Notes: generated from the sequence alone by a model not told the origin. Shown: positions 6,949-16,189, counted from the stretch's first letter. The stretch: DNA of 19,891 bases from Alphaproteobacteria bacterium (GCA_009920875.1 RFZE01000014.1:1-19891), one strand, 5' to 3'. A program made the numbers and translations.

Positions 6949-7668
6949 ATGGCGGAAAAAATGCGTTTTAAACGGGTTCTTCTAAAAGTCTCCGGCGAAG
7001 CCCTTATGGGCGACGGTCAATATGGCATTGATGTAGCCACGGTTGACCGCATTGCCGATGAGGTCAAGCAAGCCATTGCCTTGGGCTTTGAGGTTTGCAT
7101 GGTCATTGGCGGCGGCAATATTTTCCGTGGACTGGCCGGTGCGGCTGACGGCATGGACCGCTCTTCCGCCGATTATATGGGCATGCTGGCCACAGTGATG
7201 AATGCGCTGGCCATGCAAAACGGGTTGGAACGCATGGGCGTGCCGACCCGTGTTTTATCAGCCATTCCGATGAGCACGGTTTGCGAGCCTTATATTCGGC
7301 GTCGCGCCACGCGGCATATGGAAAAAGGCCGCGTGGTTATTTTTGCCGCCGGCACCGGCAACCCATTCTTCACAACCGATACGGCGGCGGCCTTGCGCGC
7401 GGCCGAAATGAGTTGCGATGCTCTGATGAAGGGCACAAATGTTGATGGTGTTTATTCCGCCGACCCGAAAAAAGATAAAGATGCGGAGCGTTATGACAAT
7501 CTGAGCTATATGGAAGTGTTGTCTAAAGACTTGAAGGTAATGGATGCGTCGGCGGTTTCTCTGTCGCGCGAAAACGGCATTCCAATCGTCGTTTTCTCAA
7601 TTCAAGAATCCGGTGGTTTCGTTCAGGTCTTGCAAGGCGATGGCGCTTGCACCATTGTTCAGGACTAA
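6949..7668 (+). CDS. pyrH: UMP kinase
   Basis: This 239-residue cytoplasmic kinase phosphorylates UMP to UDP in pyrimidine nucleotide synthesis. It belongs to the amino-acid kinase family, not the NMP kinase family. Visible motifs are the N-terminal LKVSGEALMG phosphate-binding segment, GGGNIFRG, the oligomer-interface helix DYMGMLATVMNALAMQ, and GTGNPFFTTDTAAALRA, followed by the nucleotide-binding NVDGVYSADPKKD. The start at 6949 follows GAGAGGG (6938-6944). It lies 57 bases after the S2-EF-Ts gene and 18 bases before frr, the usual bacterial order tsf-pyrH-frr. Length matches the family and nothing is missing. Confidence 0.97.
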   Translation: MAEKMRFKRVLLKVSGEALMGDGQYGIDVATVDRIADEVKQAIALGFEVCMVIGGGNIFRGLAGAADGMDRSSADYMGMLATVMNALAMQNGLERMGVPTRVLSAIPMSTVCEPYIRRRATRHMEKGRVVIFAAGTGNPFFTTDTAAALRAAEMSCDALMKGTNVDGVYSADPKKDKDAERYDNLSYMEVLSKDLKVMDASAVSLSRENGIPIVVFSIQESGGFVQVLQGDGACTIVQD

Positions 7669-7686
7669 TCTGAATTAGAGGCAGAT

Positions 7687-8241
7687 ATGAGCATTGATAT
7701 TGATGATATTGAACGGCGCATGGATGGCGCTTTGGCGTCTTTCAAAACCGATTTGGCCGGTTTGCGCACCGGGCGTGCCAGCGCCGGATTGCTGGAGCCG
7801 ATTATGGTCGACGCATATGGGCAAATGATGCCGATAAGCCAAGTCGGCACAGTCTCTGTGCCGGAGCCGCGTTTGCTCACCGTGCAAGTGTGGGATAAGG
7901 GCCAGGTTGCGGCGACGGAGAAAGCCATTCGCGAGAGCAATTTGGGGCTAAACCCGATGACCGAAGGTCAGCTTATTCGTATTCCGCTGCCTGAGTTGAA
8001 TGAGGAGCGCCGCGAGGAGCTTGTTAAAGTGGCAGGCGGCTATGCCGAGCAAGCACGTGTTGCTGTGCGCAATGTGCGCCGCGATGGCATGGACCAGATT
8101 AAGAAAGCGGAAAAGGACAGCGACATTTCGCAAGATGATGCCAAGCTCTATTCTGACGAGGTGCAGGAGCTGACCGATAAATTCATCAAGCAAATTGATG
8201 AAACGCTTGAGACAAAAGAGGGCGAAATTCGCCAAGTCTGA
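7687..8241 (+). CDS. frr: Ribosome recycling factor
   Basis: This 184-residue factor, with EF-G, splits post-termination ribosomes. Typical features are the N-terminal helix ending SFKTDLAGLRTGRASAGLLE, the domain II segment PISQVGTVSVPEPRLLTVQ, the segment AIRESNLGLNPMTEGQLIRI, PLPELNEERREELVKVA, and the C-terminal helix containing TDKFIKQIDETL. Full length for the family. ATG 7687 follows AGAGGC a few bases upstream. Its TGA shares one base with the uppS ATG (tgATG), which implies translational coupling between a translation factor gene and an envelope lipid gene. Confidence 0.97.
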   Translation: MSIDIDDIERRMDGALASFKTDLAGLRTGRASAGLLEPIMVDAYGQMMPISQVGTVSVPEPRLLTVQVWDKGQVAATEKAIRESNLGLNPMTEGQLIRIPLPELNEERREELVKVAGGYAEQARVAVRNVRRDGMDQIKKAEKDSDISQDDAKLYSDEVQELTDKFIKQIDETLETKEGEIRQV

Positions 8242-8978
8242 TGGACACGGAAGACACCAGCAAGCTGCCCACCCATATTGCCATTATTATGGATGGCAAT
8301 GGGCGTTGGGCGCAGGCGCGCGGGCAAGAACGCCGCGAAGGCCATCGTGCCGGTGTTGAAGCATTGCGGCGCATCGTCAAAGACAGCAGTGACTTAGGCG
8401 TGCATCATCTGACCGTGTTTTCTTTTTCAACGGAAAATTGGGGTCGTCCGCGCAATGAGGTGAGTTTTCTCATGTCATTATTGGAACGCTATATTGAGAG
8501 CGATTTGGCCGATTTACACGCTGAAGGCGTGCGCGTGCGCGTTATCGGTCGGCGCGATGGTCTGTCCGATAAAATATGCCGCTTGATTGACCGCGCCGAA
8601 AGCCTGACGGCAAATAATAATCGCTTGTTTTTGCAAATTGCCTTTAATTATGGCGGGCGCGAAGAGCTTGCCGATGCGGCGGCGCGTTTGGCGCGCCGTG
8701 CCGCCAATGGCACGCTTGACCCTGAATCAATAAACGGTGACGTGTTGAGTGCCGAATTGCTGACCGCGGGCATGCCCAACCCTGATTTGATTATCCGCAC
8801 CAGCGGTGAATCGCGGCTCAGCAATTTCATGCTCTGGCAGGGCGCTTACTCAGAGCTTTATTTCACCGATGTTTTATGGCCCGATTTCACCCGCGAGCAT
8901 ATGCAGGCGGCCATCGCTCATTATGCCGAACGTGAACGGCGTTTCGGCCTCATATCAGCATCCGGCGATGCCGACTGA
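8241..8978 (+). CDS. uppS: Di-trans,poly-cis-undecaprenyl diphosphate synthase
   Basis: This 245-residue cis-prenyltransferase adds isopentenyl units to farnesyl diphosphate to make undecaprenyl diphosphate, the lipid carrier for peptidoglycan and O-antigen precursors. The catalytic Asp18 lies in IIMDGNGRWA. Also visible are HLTVFSFSTENWGRP, FNYGGREELADAA, and the diphosphate- and Mg-binding region RTSGESRLSNFMLWQ followed by AYSELYFTDVLWPDF. Serine in RTSGESRLSN stands where many homologues have Met, Lys or Gln, a tolerated position. The start overlaps the frr stop by one base. The substrate pathway begins at dxr in this same cluster. Confidence 0.96.
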   Translation: MDTEDTSKLPTHIAIIMDGNGRWAQARGQERREGHRAGVEALRRIVKDSSDLGVHHLTVFSFSTENWGRPRNEVSFLMSLLERYIESDLADLHAEGVRVRVIGRRDGLSDKICRLIDRAESLTANNNRLFLQIAFNYGGREELADAAARLARRAANGTLDPESINGDVLSAELLTAGMPNPDLIIRTSGESRLSNFMLWQGAYSELYFTDVLWPDFTREHMQAAIAHYAERERRFGLISASGDAD

Positions 8979-8994
8979 TAAGCGGGCGGGGGAT

Positions 8995-9831
8995 ATGTCA
9001 GAAACACCGGCTAAATTTGAAGGCTTGCTGCAGCGCGTGCGCTCAGCCCTCATATTGTTGCCCTTTGTCATTGCGCCGGTGATTTTCGGCGGTTGGTCTT
9101 TCACGCTATTATTGGCTATTGCCGGATTTTTAATGGCGCGCGAATGGGGCAATCTGCTCTCCGCATCGCCGCGCGAAGGCATGGCGCTCGGTATTGCGGT
9201 CGTGTTGATTTTGGGTTTCGGCTTGCTGGTCAATCCGATAGATGCCATTTCCGTGCTTATTGTCGGTTCGCTGGCCTATGCCGCTTATTGCCTGGTCGGC
9301 GGGCGGCGTTTGGCACCGATTGTCGGTGGGCTTTACTATGTCGCTTTGCCGTTGATTGCGGCGCAGTTTTTGCGCCTCGACCCGCTCGGCATGTTTGTCA
9401 TCGGCTATATTCTGCTCTCGGTTTGGGCGGTTGATATTTTTGCCATGTTCTCGGGCAAGCTGATTGGTGGGCCTAAATTGGCACCGATTATTTCACCTAA
9501 AAAAACATGGGCCGGTTTGTTTGGCGGCATGGTCGGCGCGGCGCTTGCTGCCGGTATGTCCTTCCTGACGGTTGTCGGTTTTGGATTTGGTGACATGCAA
9601 TTCACGGCGATTATGGTTATTGCGCCGCTCCTCGCGATTTGCGCGCAAGCGGCAGATTTATTCGAGTCGGCCATTAAGCGGCGCTATGACGTTAAAGATT
9701 CCGGTGCAATTATCCCCGGACATGGCGGTCTGCTTGACCGCGTCGATGGCCTCATTGGGGTGTTGATTGTCGCGCTTATCATTGTTGTTTGGCGCGGCGG
9801 TGCGTCGTCTGCTGCGCTTTGGGTCTGGTAG
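8995..9831 (+). CDS. cdsA: Phosphatidate cytidylyltransferase (CDP-diglyceride synthase)
   Basis: This 278-residue multi-pass inner-membrane enzyme makes CDP-diacylglycerol from CTP and phosphatidic acid, the branch point of phospholipid synthesis. Most of the chain is hydrophobic helices. Its family signature is complete at residues 225-251: SAIKRRYDVKDSG, then IIPGHGGLLDRVD. ATG 8995 is chosen because it follows a G-rich Shine-Dalgarno-like run and gives normal length. ATG 8968 in the same frame would overlap uppS by 11 bases and is the alternative. The frame is open further back inside uppS, but that extension is not protein-like. dxr begins two bases after the stop. Confidence 0.93.
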   Translation: MSETPAKFEGLLQRVRSALILLPFVIAPVIFGGWSFTLLLAIAGFLMAREWGNLLSASPREGMALGIAVVLILGFGLLVNPIDAISVLIVGSLAYAAYCLVGGRRLAPIVGGLYYVALPLIAAQFLRLDPLGMFVIGYILLSVWAVDIFAMFSGKLIGGPKLAPIISPKKTWAGLFGGMVGAALAAGMSFLTVVGFGFGDMQFTAIMVIAPLLAICAQAADLFESAIKRRYDVKDSGAIIPGHGGLLDRVDGLIGVLIVALIIVVWRGGASSAALWVW

Positions 9832-9833
9832 CC

Positions 9834-10988
9834 ATGCGACAGATTTCTCTCTTCGGCGCAACTGGCACTATCGGCGACAACACGCTTGACCTTATCGCGC
9901 GACACGAAGACAAGTTTTCGCTTTTTGCCGCCAGTGCTGACGGGAATGTCGATAAGCTGGCCGACATTGCGCGGCGTCATAATCCGTCGCTATTGGTCAT
10001 TGGCGATGAGGCAGGGCGTGTTGCTTTGCAGGAAGCACTGCCCGATTTCAATGGTGAGATTTTGGTCGGCGCTGGCGGCTTGGCGCAAATGGCGCGCACC
10101 AAAATTGATTTGGCGATTATGGCTATTGTCGGTTTTGCCGGTCTTGCGCCATCGCTGATTTGTGCCGCGCAGGGGGGTGCTTTGGCGCTGGCCAATAAGG
10201 AAGCGCTGGTTGCCGGTGGCGCGCATTTAATGGAAGTTGCCGCCGAAAACGGCACGCAAATTTTGCCGGTTGACAGTGAGCATAATGCCATTTTTCAACT
10301 GTTGCATGGGGCGGGCGACAGGTCGCAAATTGATAAGATTGTGCTGACGGCTTCGGGTGGACCATTTCGTGATATGCCGCGCCAGGCAATGCGTGATGTC
10401 ACACCGACGCAAGCAGTGGCTCATCCCAACTGGGATATGGGAGCTAAAATTTCGGTCGATAGTGCGACAATGATGAATAAGGGGTTGGAGCTTATTGAGG
10501 CGCATCATTTGTTTGCCATTGCGCCCGATAAACTTGATGCGCTCATTCACCCGCAATCGATCGTGCATGGGTTGGTTTATTTCGCCGATGGCAGCGTGCT
10601 GGCACAAAAAGCCAGTCCTGATATGCGCGTGCCATTGGCTTATTGCATGGCTTATCCGAACCGCATTGATGCCGGTGTTGCCCCGCTTGATTTGGCAGCA
10701 CAGGGGCGGCTGGATTTTGCCGCCGTCGACCGCGCGCAATTTCCGTGTTTGGCGTTGGCTGAAGCGGCAATGCGCGCCGGCGGCCATGCATCAGCGCGGC
10801 TAAATGCGGCCAATGAGGTTGCGGTGGCAGCATTTTTGCAAGAACGCATCGGATTTTTGCAGATTGCCGATACGGTTGAGGCGGTGCTGGAAAAAGACAG
10901 TCATGAGGGCGGCAGTGGCGTCGATGCATTGCATGCGATTGATGCCGAAGCACGCGCACAAGCACAGGCATTTATCGAAACAATTTAG
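9834..10988 (+). CDS. dxr: 1-deoxy-D-xylulose-5-phosphate reductoisomerase
   Basis: This 384-residue cytoplasmic enzyme converts DXP to methylerythritol 4-phosphate with NADPH, the committed step of the non-mevalonate isoprenoid pathway that feeds UppS. The NADPH-binding loop is GATGTIG at residues 8-14; the more usual form is GSTGSIG. Metal ligands and substrate residues appear in PVDSEHNAIFQ (Asp147, Ser148, Glu149), in TASGGPFRD, in SVDSATMMNKGLELIEAHHL and in IHPQSIVHGLVYF. The start at 9834 lies just after the cdsA stop and gives the expected N-terminus; there is no clear Shine-Dalgarno, so it probably depends on coupling to cdsA. Complete and of usual length. Confidence 0.96.
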   Translation: MRQISLFGATGTIGDNTLDLIARHEDKFSLFAASADGNVDKLADIARRHNPSLLVIGDEAGRVALQEALPDFNGEILVGAGGLAQMARTKIDLAIMAIVGFAGLAPSLICAAQGGALALANKEALVAGGAHLMEVAAENGTQILPVDSEHNAIFQLLHGAGDRSQIDKIVLTASGGPFRDMPRQAMRDVTPTQAVAHPNWDMGAKISVDSATMMNKGLELIEAHHLFAIAPDKLDALIHPQSIVHGLVYFADGSVLAQKASPDMRVPLAYCMAYPNRIDAGVAPLDLAAQGRLDFAAVDRAQFPCLALAEAAMRAGGHASARLNAANEVAVAAFLQERIGFLQIADTVEAVLEKDSHEGGSGVDALHAIDAEARAQAQAFIETI

Positions 10989-11063
10989 GGCATGTTTCTG
11001 CCGCATTTTGGGGTTATATAGTTTCTTGCTAAAGGGCTTTAACTAATTCGAAAAAAGGTCATA

Positions 11064-11102
11064 ATGCAGCAAATTTTGGGAGCTTGCTTTGGAAGCAATT
11101 AA
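11064..11102 (+). other. 12-codon upstream ORF overlapping the rseP start
   Basis: ATG 11064 is preceded by AAAGG (11054-11058) and opens a short frame reading MQQILGACFGSN, then TAA at 11100-11102. It overlaps the first bases of rseP in a different frame, its stop lying about a dozen bases past the TTG start. It could couple or regulate rseP translation. Chance is a real alternative for so short a frame. Confidence 0.3.
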
Positions 11103-12252
11103 CTATTTATACGGCGCACTTGGGCTGGCCTATATCGTGCCGTTTTTGTTTGTGCTGACCATTGTCGTTTTCTTTCACGAACTCGGCCATTTCTATGCTG
11201 CCCGTCGTTGTGGCGTGCGGGTTGAGGTTTTCTCAGTTGGCTTCGGGCGCGCCATTACCAGTTGGCATGACAAGCACGGCACGGAGTGGAAAATCGGCTG
11301 GTTGCCGCTCGGCGGTTATGTGAAGTTTTTTGGCGATGAGAACGAAGCCAGCGCACCCGATGCCGAAAAATTGAAAGAACTGCTTGACGATGCGCGCGGC
11401 GACACGCTGTTTTTCAAGCCCCTTTGGCAGCGTGCCATTGTTGTAGCTGCGGGCCCGGTTGCCAATTTCATTCTCGCCATCATAATTTTTGCATCGCTTT
11501 ATACGCTGCTTGGCCAGCGCATCACGGATCCGGTTATCGGCACAGTGGTTGAGAACAGCGCCGCTGAGCGTGCCGGTATGCAAACCGGTGATTTGATTGT
11601 GGCGCTTAATGGCGATGAAATTACCTCTTTCAGCCAAGTGCGCCGATTGGTAACCGTGAGCGCCGGTGAGCCGATTGACTTTTCCATTGAGCGGGGTGGG
11701 GTTGATTTAACGCTGACGGCGACACCGGATCGCGTGCTTGAGGTTGACCGTTTCGGCAATGAATATCATGTCGGGCGTTTGGGCGTGGCCGTTAATGCCG
11801 ATGAAAATACCATTCGCCATGTGCGCTATAATCCTTTCACCGCACTGTGGATGGGTGTTGAAGAAAGCTATTTCATCATCGAACAAACTTTTGTCGTGCT
11901 TGGCCGTATCATTATGGGGCGCGAAAGTGCGGAGAGCTTGGGCGGCCCCATTCGCATCGCCCAATTATCCGGTCAAACGGCAACGCTTGGCTTTGTCGCT
12001 CTGATTAATTTGACGGCGGTTCTTTCGGTCAGCATCGGCCTTATCAATCTTTTCCCGATACCCATGCTCGACGGCGGCCATCTTGCCTTTTACGCTTATG
12101 AGGCTGTTTTCGGTAAGCCAATGTCAGAGCGCGCGCAAGAAATCGGCATGCGCATCGGTCTGTCCATGGTGATGATGTTATTCATATTTGTAACGTGGAA
12201 TGATTTGGCGCGGCTGAATGTTTTTGACCGCGTCGCTTCCTTATTCGGTTAA
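11089..12252 (+). CDS. rseP: Site-2 intramembrane zinc metalloprotease RseP (MmpA/RasP type)
   Basis: This 387-residue inner-membrane protease cuts transmembrane segments of regulatory substrates, such as anti-sigma factors after a first cleavage. The first transmembrane helix holds the active site HELGH at residues 30-34. One periplasmic PDZ domain lies near 145-210 (VENSAAERAGMQTGDLIVAL). The second metal-binding motif, NLFPIPMLDGGH, includes Asp328. One PDZ and about 380 residues is usual in Alphaproteobacteria, whereas E. coli RseP has two PDZ domains. The start is TTG 11089, which follows GGGAG (11078-11082); the next in-frame Met lies beyond the active site, so a rare TTG start is strongly favoured. 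The 100 bases after dxr are AT-rich, but I found no convincing promoter. Confidence 0.94.
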   Translation: MEAINYLYGALGLAYIVPFLFVLTIVVFFHELGHFYAARRCGVRVEVFSVGFGRAITSWHDKHGTEWKIGWLPLGGYVKFFGDENEASAPDAEKLKELLDDARGDTLFFKPLWQRAIVVAAGPVANFILAIIIFASLYTLLGQRITDPVIGTVVENSAAERAGMQTGDLIVALNGDEITSFSQVRRLVTVSAGEPIDFSIERGGVDLTLTATPDRVLEVDRFGNEYHVGRLGVAVNADENTIRHVRYNPFTALWMGVEESYFIIEQTFVVLGRIIMGRESAESLGGPIRIAQLSGQTATLGFVALINLTAVLSVSIGLINLFPIPMLDGGHLAFYAYEAVFGKPMSERAQEIGMRIGLSMVMMLFIFVTWNDLARLNVFDRVASLFG

Positions 12253-12263
12253 TTGGATTCTTA

Positions 12264-14585
12264 ATGTCGGCCTTTCGCTTTAAAAGCTGCTTTCTGCTGT
12301 TCTTCAGCCTCATCTTGCTTACTGCGCCGGCACACGCCGAAATCGGTGAGCCGATTGAATTTATCCGCGTTGAAGGCACGCAGCGTGTCGAAGAGGAAAC
12401 CGTGCTTGCCTATATGTTGGTACGTGAGGGCCTGAAAGACGAAGCGGATTTGGTTGACCAGTCGGTTAAAACGCTCTTCTCGTCGGGTCTTTTTGCCGAT
12501 GTCACCATTCGTCGGGAAGGTAAAGGGCTGATTGTCACCGTGGTTGAAAACCCGATTGTCAATCGCGTCAGCTTTGAAGGCAATAGCGCGATTAGTGATG
12601 AGACGCTCAGCAAAGAGGGCATTTTATCGGCGCGGCAGATTTATACACGCGCAAAAGTGCAAGATGATGTCGAACGCCAAATTGAAATTTATCGTCGTGC
12701 CGGTCGATTTGCCGTCCGTATTGAGCCGAAAGTCATTCAGTTGCCGCAAAACCGCATCGATTTGGTCTTTGAAATTAGCGAAGGGCCGACAACCGGCGTG
12801 CGTGCCATTAATTTCCTTGGCAATCGGGTCTTTAGTGATAGTGAATTGCGCGGCATTGTGCTGACCCGCGAAAGCCGTTGGTGGCGTATTTTCTCAGCCA
12901 GCGATAATTATGACCCAGACCGCGTTGCTTATGACCGCGAATTATTGCGGCAATATTATCTGTCGAAAGGTTATGCCGATTTTCGTGTTGTCTCATCCAA
13001 TGCGGAACTGACGCGCGATGGCGAAGCCTTTTTTATTAATTTCGTTATTGATGAAGGCCTGAAATATAATTTCGGGGAGGCGCGCGTCAGCACATCGCTT
13101 GACGCATTGGACATTGTGAAATTGGAAGAGCAAATTTTGCATAAGGCGGGTGAACAATATGACCGTCGCGTTTTGGACAAAACGGTTGATGCTCTGACCA
13201 AAATGGTGGGCGAGAGCGGCTTTGCTTTTGCCAGCATTCGCCCGAGGCCGCGCTCCAATCAAGAAACGCGCACCGTCGATATCGAATATGCCATTGATGA
13301 AGGCCCGCGCGTGTATGTTGAACGCATCAATATTAATGGCAACAGCCGAACTCGAGACGATGTCATTCGTCGCGAAATGCGACTTGTGGAAGGCGATGCT
13401 TTCAACAAAGTGCTTTTGTCGCGTTCCGAGCGCAATGTGCGCGGGCTGAACTTTTTTAGCGGTGTCGAGTTAACGGAAAATCCGGGGACGGAAGAAGACC
13501 AAACCATCATCGATGTAAATGTGCGCGAAATGCCGACCGGTGAATTGAGTTTCGGTGTCGGTTATTCTTCGGCCGAAGACTTCACCACTCAATTATCCAT
13601 CTCAGAACGCAACTTCCTTGGTCGCGGTCAGCGCTTACGATTTAATTTGGGCGTTTCCAATCAGGTGCAGCGTTACAATATCGGTTTCACCGAGCCGTTT
13701 TTCCTCAATCGAGACGTATCGGCAGGTTTCAGCCTGTTCAATACACAATCCGAATATGACTTTCAAAGCGGTCTGACGCTTGAGGAAAGCGGCTTTGGCT
13801 TATCATTGGGTTTCCCGCTTTCCGAAGATGGACGGTTATCGCTGTTTGCCAATTTTGTGAATGACAGGCTGAGCAATACAGAGGGCACGGGGCGCACACC
13901 TTACGATTTGGATAAGCAAGAATTTGGTTATTACTATGCGATTGATAAGCGCGATGATTATGTGACGCCGACAGATGGGTGGAACGTCAGTTTCGGTCAA
14001 GACATTGCCGGGCCGAATGGAGACACATCTTATTTGCGGACACGCGCTTCAGCCAATTTCTTTGAAGAATTGGCAGAAGGTTGGGTGCTTCATTTGCGTG
14101 GCACACTGGGTATCATTAATGATTATAAAGGCGGTCTTATCCGCTATAGCGATCGCTTCTTTAGGGGCGGACGGGATTTTCGCGGTTTTGAGCGCGGTGG
14201 TGTCGGCCCGCGCGAAGTTGCGTATGACAGAAATGGCGAGCCAAGTTACGGGCAATCTTTGGGCGCCAATCGATATTTCATCGGCACAGCGCAAGTTTCT
14301 TTGCCGCTCGGTCTTTCAAAAGAGTCCGGCATGCGCGCCAATCTGTTTGTTGATTTCGGATTATTGGGCGAAACGGACGAAGTCAGTTCTTTCCCGTGTC
14401 AGAACGGCCAATTGGTTAATTGTCGCGAAATAGAAGATCAGATGGATTTCCGTGCAACAACCGGTTTAAGTTTTGCCTGGCGGTCACCATTCGGACCGGT
14501 TCGATTTGACTTTGCCGAACCACTTGCTAAAGAAGATTATGACCAAACACGGTTTTTCCGATTTACCATCGGAACCAGTTTTTAG
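12264..14585 (+). CDS. bamA: Outer membrane protein assembly factor BamA
   Basis: This 773-residue Omp85 protein is the core of the BAM machine that folds beta-barrel proteins into the outer membrane. A Sec signal peptide (hydrophobic core LLFFSLILL) ends in AHA after residue 25. The periplasmic part holds POTRA repeats, recognisable from segments such as VEGTQRVEEETVLAYM, FEGNSAISDETL, FLGNRVFSDSELRGIV and INGNSRTRDDVIRREM. The C-terminal half is a 16-strand-type barrel with the conserved R640-G641-F642 of the barrel-closing loop, and the chain ends in the aromatic FTIGTSF, an outer-membrane sorting signal. It starts 11 bases after rseP and is followed by skp, as in most proteobacteria. Complete. 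Confidence 0.96.
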   Translation: MSAFRFKSCFLLFFSLILLTAPAHAEIGEPIEFIRVEGTQRVEEETVLAYMLVREGLKDEADLVDQSVKTLFSSGLFADVTIRREGKGLIVTVVENPIVNRVSFEGNSAISDETLSKEGILSARQIYTRAKVQDDVERQIEIYRRAGRFAVRIEPKVIQLPQNRIDLVFEISEGPTTGVRAINFLGNRVFSDSELRGIVLTRESRWWRIFSASDNYDPDRVAYDRELLRQYYLSKGYADFRVVSSNAELTRDGEAFFINFVIDEGLKYNFGEARVSTSLDALDIVKLEEQILHKAGEQYDRRVLDKTVDALTKMVGESGFAFASIRPRPRSNQETRTVDIEYAIDEGPRVYVERININGNSRTRDDVIRREMRLVEGDAFNKVLLSRSERNVRGLNFFSGVELTENPGTEEDQTIIDVNVREMPTGELSFGVGYSSAEDFTTQLSISERNFLGRGQRLRFNLGVSNQVQRYNIGFTEPFFLNRDVSAGFSLFNTQSEYDFQSGLTLEESGFGLSLGFPLSEDGRLSLFANFVNDRLSNTEGTGRTPYDLDKQEFGYYYAIDKRDDYVTPTDGWNVSFGQDIAGPNGDTSYLRTRASANFFEELAEGWVLHLRGTLGIINDYKGGLIRYSDRFFRGGRDFRGFERGGVGPREVAYDRNGEPSYGQSLGANRYFIGTAQVSLPLGLSKESGMRANLFVDFGLLGETDEVSSFPCQNGQLVNCREIEDQMDFRATTGLSFAWRSPFGPVRFDFAEPLAKEDYDQTRFFRFTIGTSF

Positions 14586-14596
14586 AGGGGACAGAA

Positions 14597-15151
14597 GTGT
14601 TTAAGAAAATAATTATATCGATTTTTATGTTTGGAAGTCTGGCCTTTGCGCCGGCCGCCTTTGCGGAACCGGTCATTCTGGTATTTGACGTTGACCGTGC
14701 CATTGCGATGTCGAAAGCCGGTAAAAGCATGGCCAAACAGCTTGAAGAGCAGGTCTCCAAAGTGCGTGCCGATGAGGGTGAAGTATTGAAAGGGCTGCAA
14801 AGTGAAGCTGAAAAGCTTAGAGAACAGCAAAAACTATTGGCACCTGAAGCGCTTCAGAAAAAGGTCGAGGAGCTGCGCCTGAAGGAAGTTGAACGGCGTC
14901 GTGTCTTGTCCGAGAAAAGCCAGTCTATTCAGGCCGGTGGTCAGCGCGCGGCAGCTGAGATTGTAAAGATTGCTGAAGAAGAGCTCTCCAAAATATCGAA
15001 GGAACGCAAAGCCGATATTGTTATGCGTCGCGAAGCGGTATTTTTTGCCAGCCCGGCGATTGATGTCACGGCTGACCTTGTGTCGCGCCTTGATAAGCGG
15101 TTGAGCAAAGTAAAAGTGACGCCGGTAGCACTGAAGAAATCCGGCCAATAA
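14597..15151 (+). CDS. skp: Periplasmic chaperone of the Skp/OmpH family
   Basis: This 184-residue exported chaperone would hold unfolded outer-membrane proteins on their way to BamA. The signal peptide (KKIIISIFMFGSLAFAPAA) ends at AFA after residue 23. The mature part opens with the family motif VILVFDVDRAIAMSKAGKS. It is then mostly charged helix with heptad character through EKLREQQKLLAPEALQKKV, as expected for the long tentacle helices of the trimer. The start is GTG 14597 with a strong GAGGGG motif at 14585-14590, six bases away. It lies between bamA and lpxD, the standard order. Skp sequences vary widely, so the call leans on signal peptide, helix pattern and position together. Confidence 0.9.
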   Translation: MFKKIIISIFMFGSLAFAPAAFAEPVILVFDVDRAIAMSKAGKSMAKQLEEQVSKVRADEGEVLKGLQSEAEKLREQQKLLAPEALQKKVEELRLKEVERRRVLSEKSQSIQAGGQRAAAEIVKIAEEELSKISKERKADIVMRREAVFFASPAIDVTADLVSRLDKRLSKVKVTPVALKKSGQ

Positions 15152-15154
15152 TTG

Positions 15155-16189
15155 ATGGCTGACTCGCGTTTTTTCACTTCGGCAGGACCGTTTTCGGTCG
15201 CTGCATTGACGGAAAAAATTGCGATTGAAAAGCATGATGCAGACAGTGAGCTTTCCGGCCTGGCTTCTCTCGCTGAAGCCGGGCCGAAAGAGCTGTCTTT
15301 CTTTTCCAATATAAAGCTAAAAGATGAGCTTACGGAAACGCGGGCTGCCGCCGTTTTGGTGAAAGCAGAGCACGCGGAGTTTGTGCCCGCCGGCTGTCTC
15401 GCCTTGCTGTGCGACGACCCCTATCGCAGCATGGCCGAGGCGACCAAATTGTTTTTCCCCGAGGCAGCACAAAGCCGTCCGCCAAATGCGATGCAGGGCG
15501 CTATTGAAAATATTCATCCCGATGCAGTGCTGGGCGATAATGTTACTTTAGAGCCGAATGTGGTTATCGGTGCGGGCGCTGAGATTGGCGATGGCAGCTA
15601 TATCGGTACCAATGCCAATATCGGCCATGGCGTGGTGCTGGGGCGCAATTGCACGGTGGGTGCCAATGCCACTATCTCCTATGCCATGCTGGGTGACCGC
15701 GTCATTGTTCATGGTGGTGCCAATATAGGCTGCGACGGTTTCGGCTTTGCGCCGAGTGAGAGCCACGTGAAAATTCCGCAAATTGGCCGCGTTATTTTGC
15801 AGGCTGATGTGGAAATCGGCGGCAATACGGTGATTGACCGAGGCGCTTTGGGGGACACGGTTATTGGCGAAGGCAGCAAGCTCGATAATTTGGTGCATAT
15901 TGCTCATAATGTGCAAATGGGGCGTCATTGTTTCATTACCGCAACATGCGCTATAGCGGGCAGCACAACCCTTGGCGATTATGTGCAAATGGGTGGTGGT
16001 GCAAAAGTGACCGGCCATGTTGAAATTGGTGATAATTGCGTCATTTCGGCCAATTCTGCCGTTTTGCGCTCCTTTCCCGATGACAGCAAGATTGCCGGCT
16101 CTCCGGCGCGCTTGCGCAGCGAGCTTTATCGCGATCAGGCCTTTATTTCGCGTTTGCGAAAAAAAGCGCAAGACGATGAAGAAGCGTAA
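15155..16189 (+). CDS. lpxD: UDP-3-O-acylglucosamine N-acyltransferase
   Basis: This 344-residue cytoplasmic trimeric enzyme adds the second hydroxyacyl chain, to the amino group, in lipid A synthesis. The N-terminal uridine-binding domain contains GPKELSFFSNIK. It is followed by a left-handed beta-helix of hexapeptide repeats from about residue 115 (ENIHPDAVLGDNVTLEPN onward), the conserved CDGFGFAPSES region, and the catalytic histidine region LDNLVHIAHNVQMG with His248 and His251, of which the second aligns with the E. coli catalytic His. ATG 15155 is preferred over the TTG directly before it, which abuts the skp stop. fabZ, which normally comes next, is absent. Confidence 0.96.
   Translation: MADSRFFTSAGPFSVAALTEKIAIEKHDADSELSGLASLAEAGPKELSFFSNIKLKDELTETRAAAVLVKAEHAEFVPAGCLALLCDDPYRSMAEATKLFFPEAAQSRPPNAMQGAIENIHPDAVLGDNVTLEPNVVIGAGAEIGDGSYIGTNANIGHGVVLGRNCTVGANATISYAMLGDRVIVHGGANIGCDGFGFAPSESHVKIPQIGRVILQADVEIGGNTVIDRGALGDTVIGEGSKLDNLVHIAHNVQMGRHCFITATCAIAGSTTLGDYVQMGGGAKVTGHVEIGDNCVISANSAVLRSFPDDSKIAGSPARLRSELYRDQAFISRLRKKAQDDEEA

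Noticed and set aside
8806..8994. Extended cdsA start inside uppS
   Set aside because: The extra N-terminal sequence is a frame-shifted reading of uppS and has no ribosome binding site; ATG 8995 gives normal family length.
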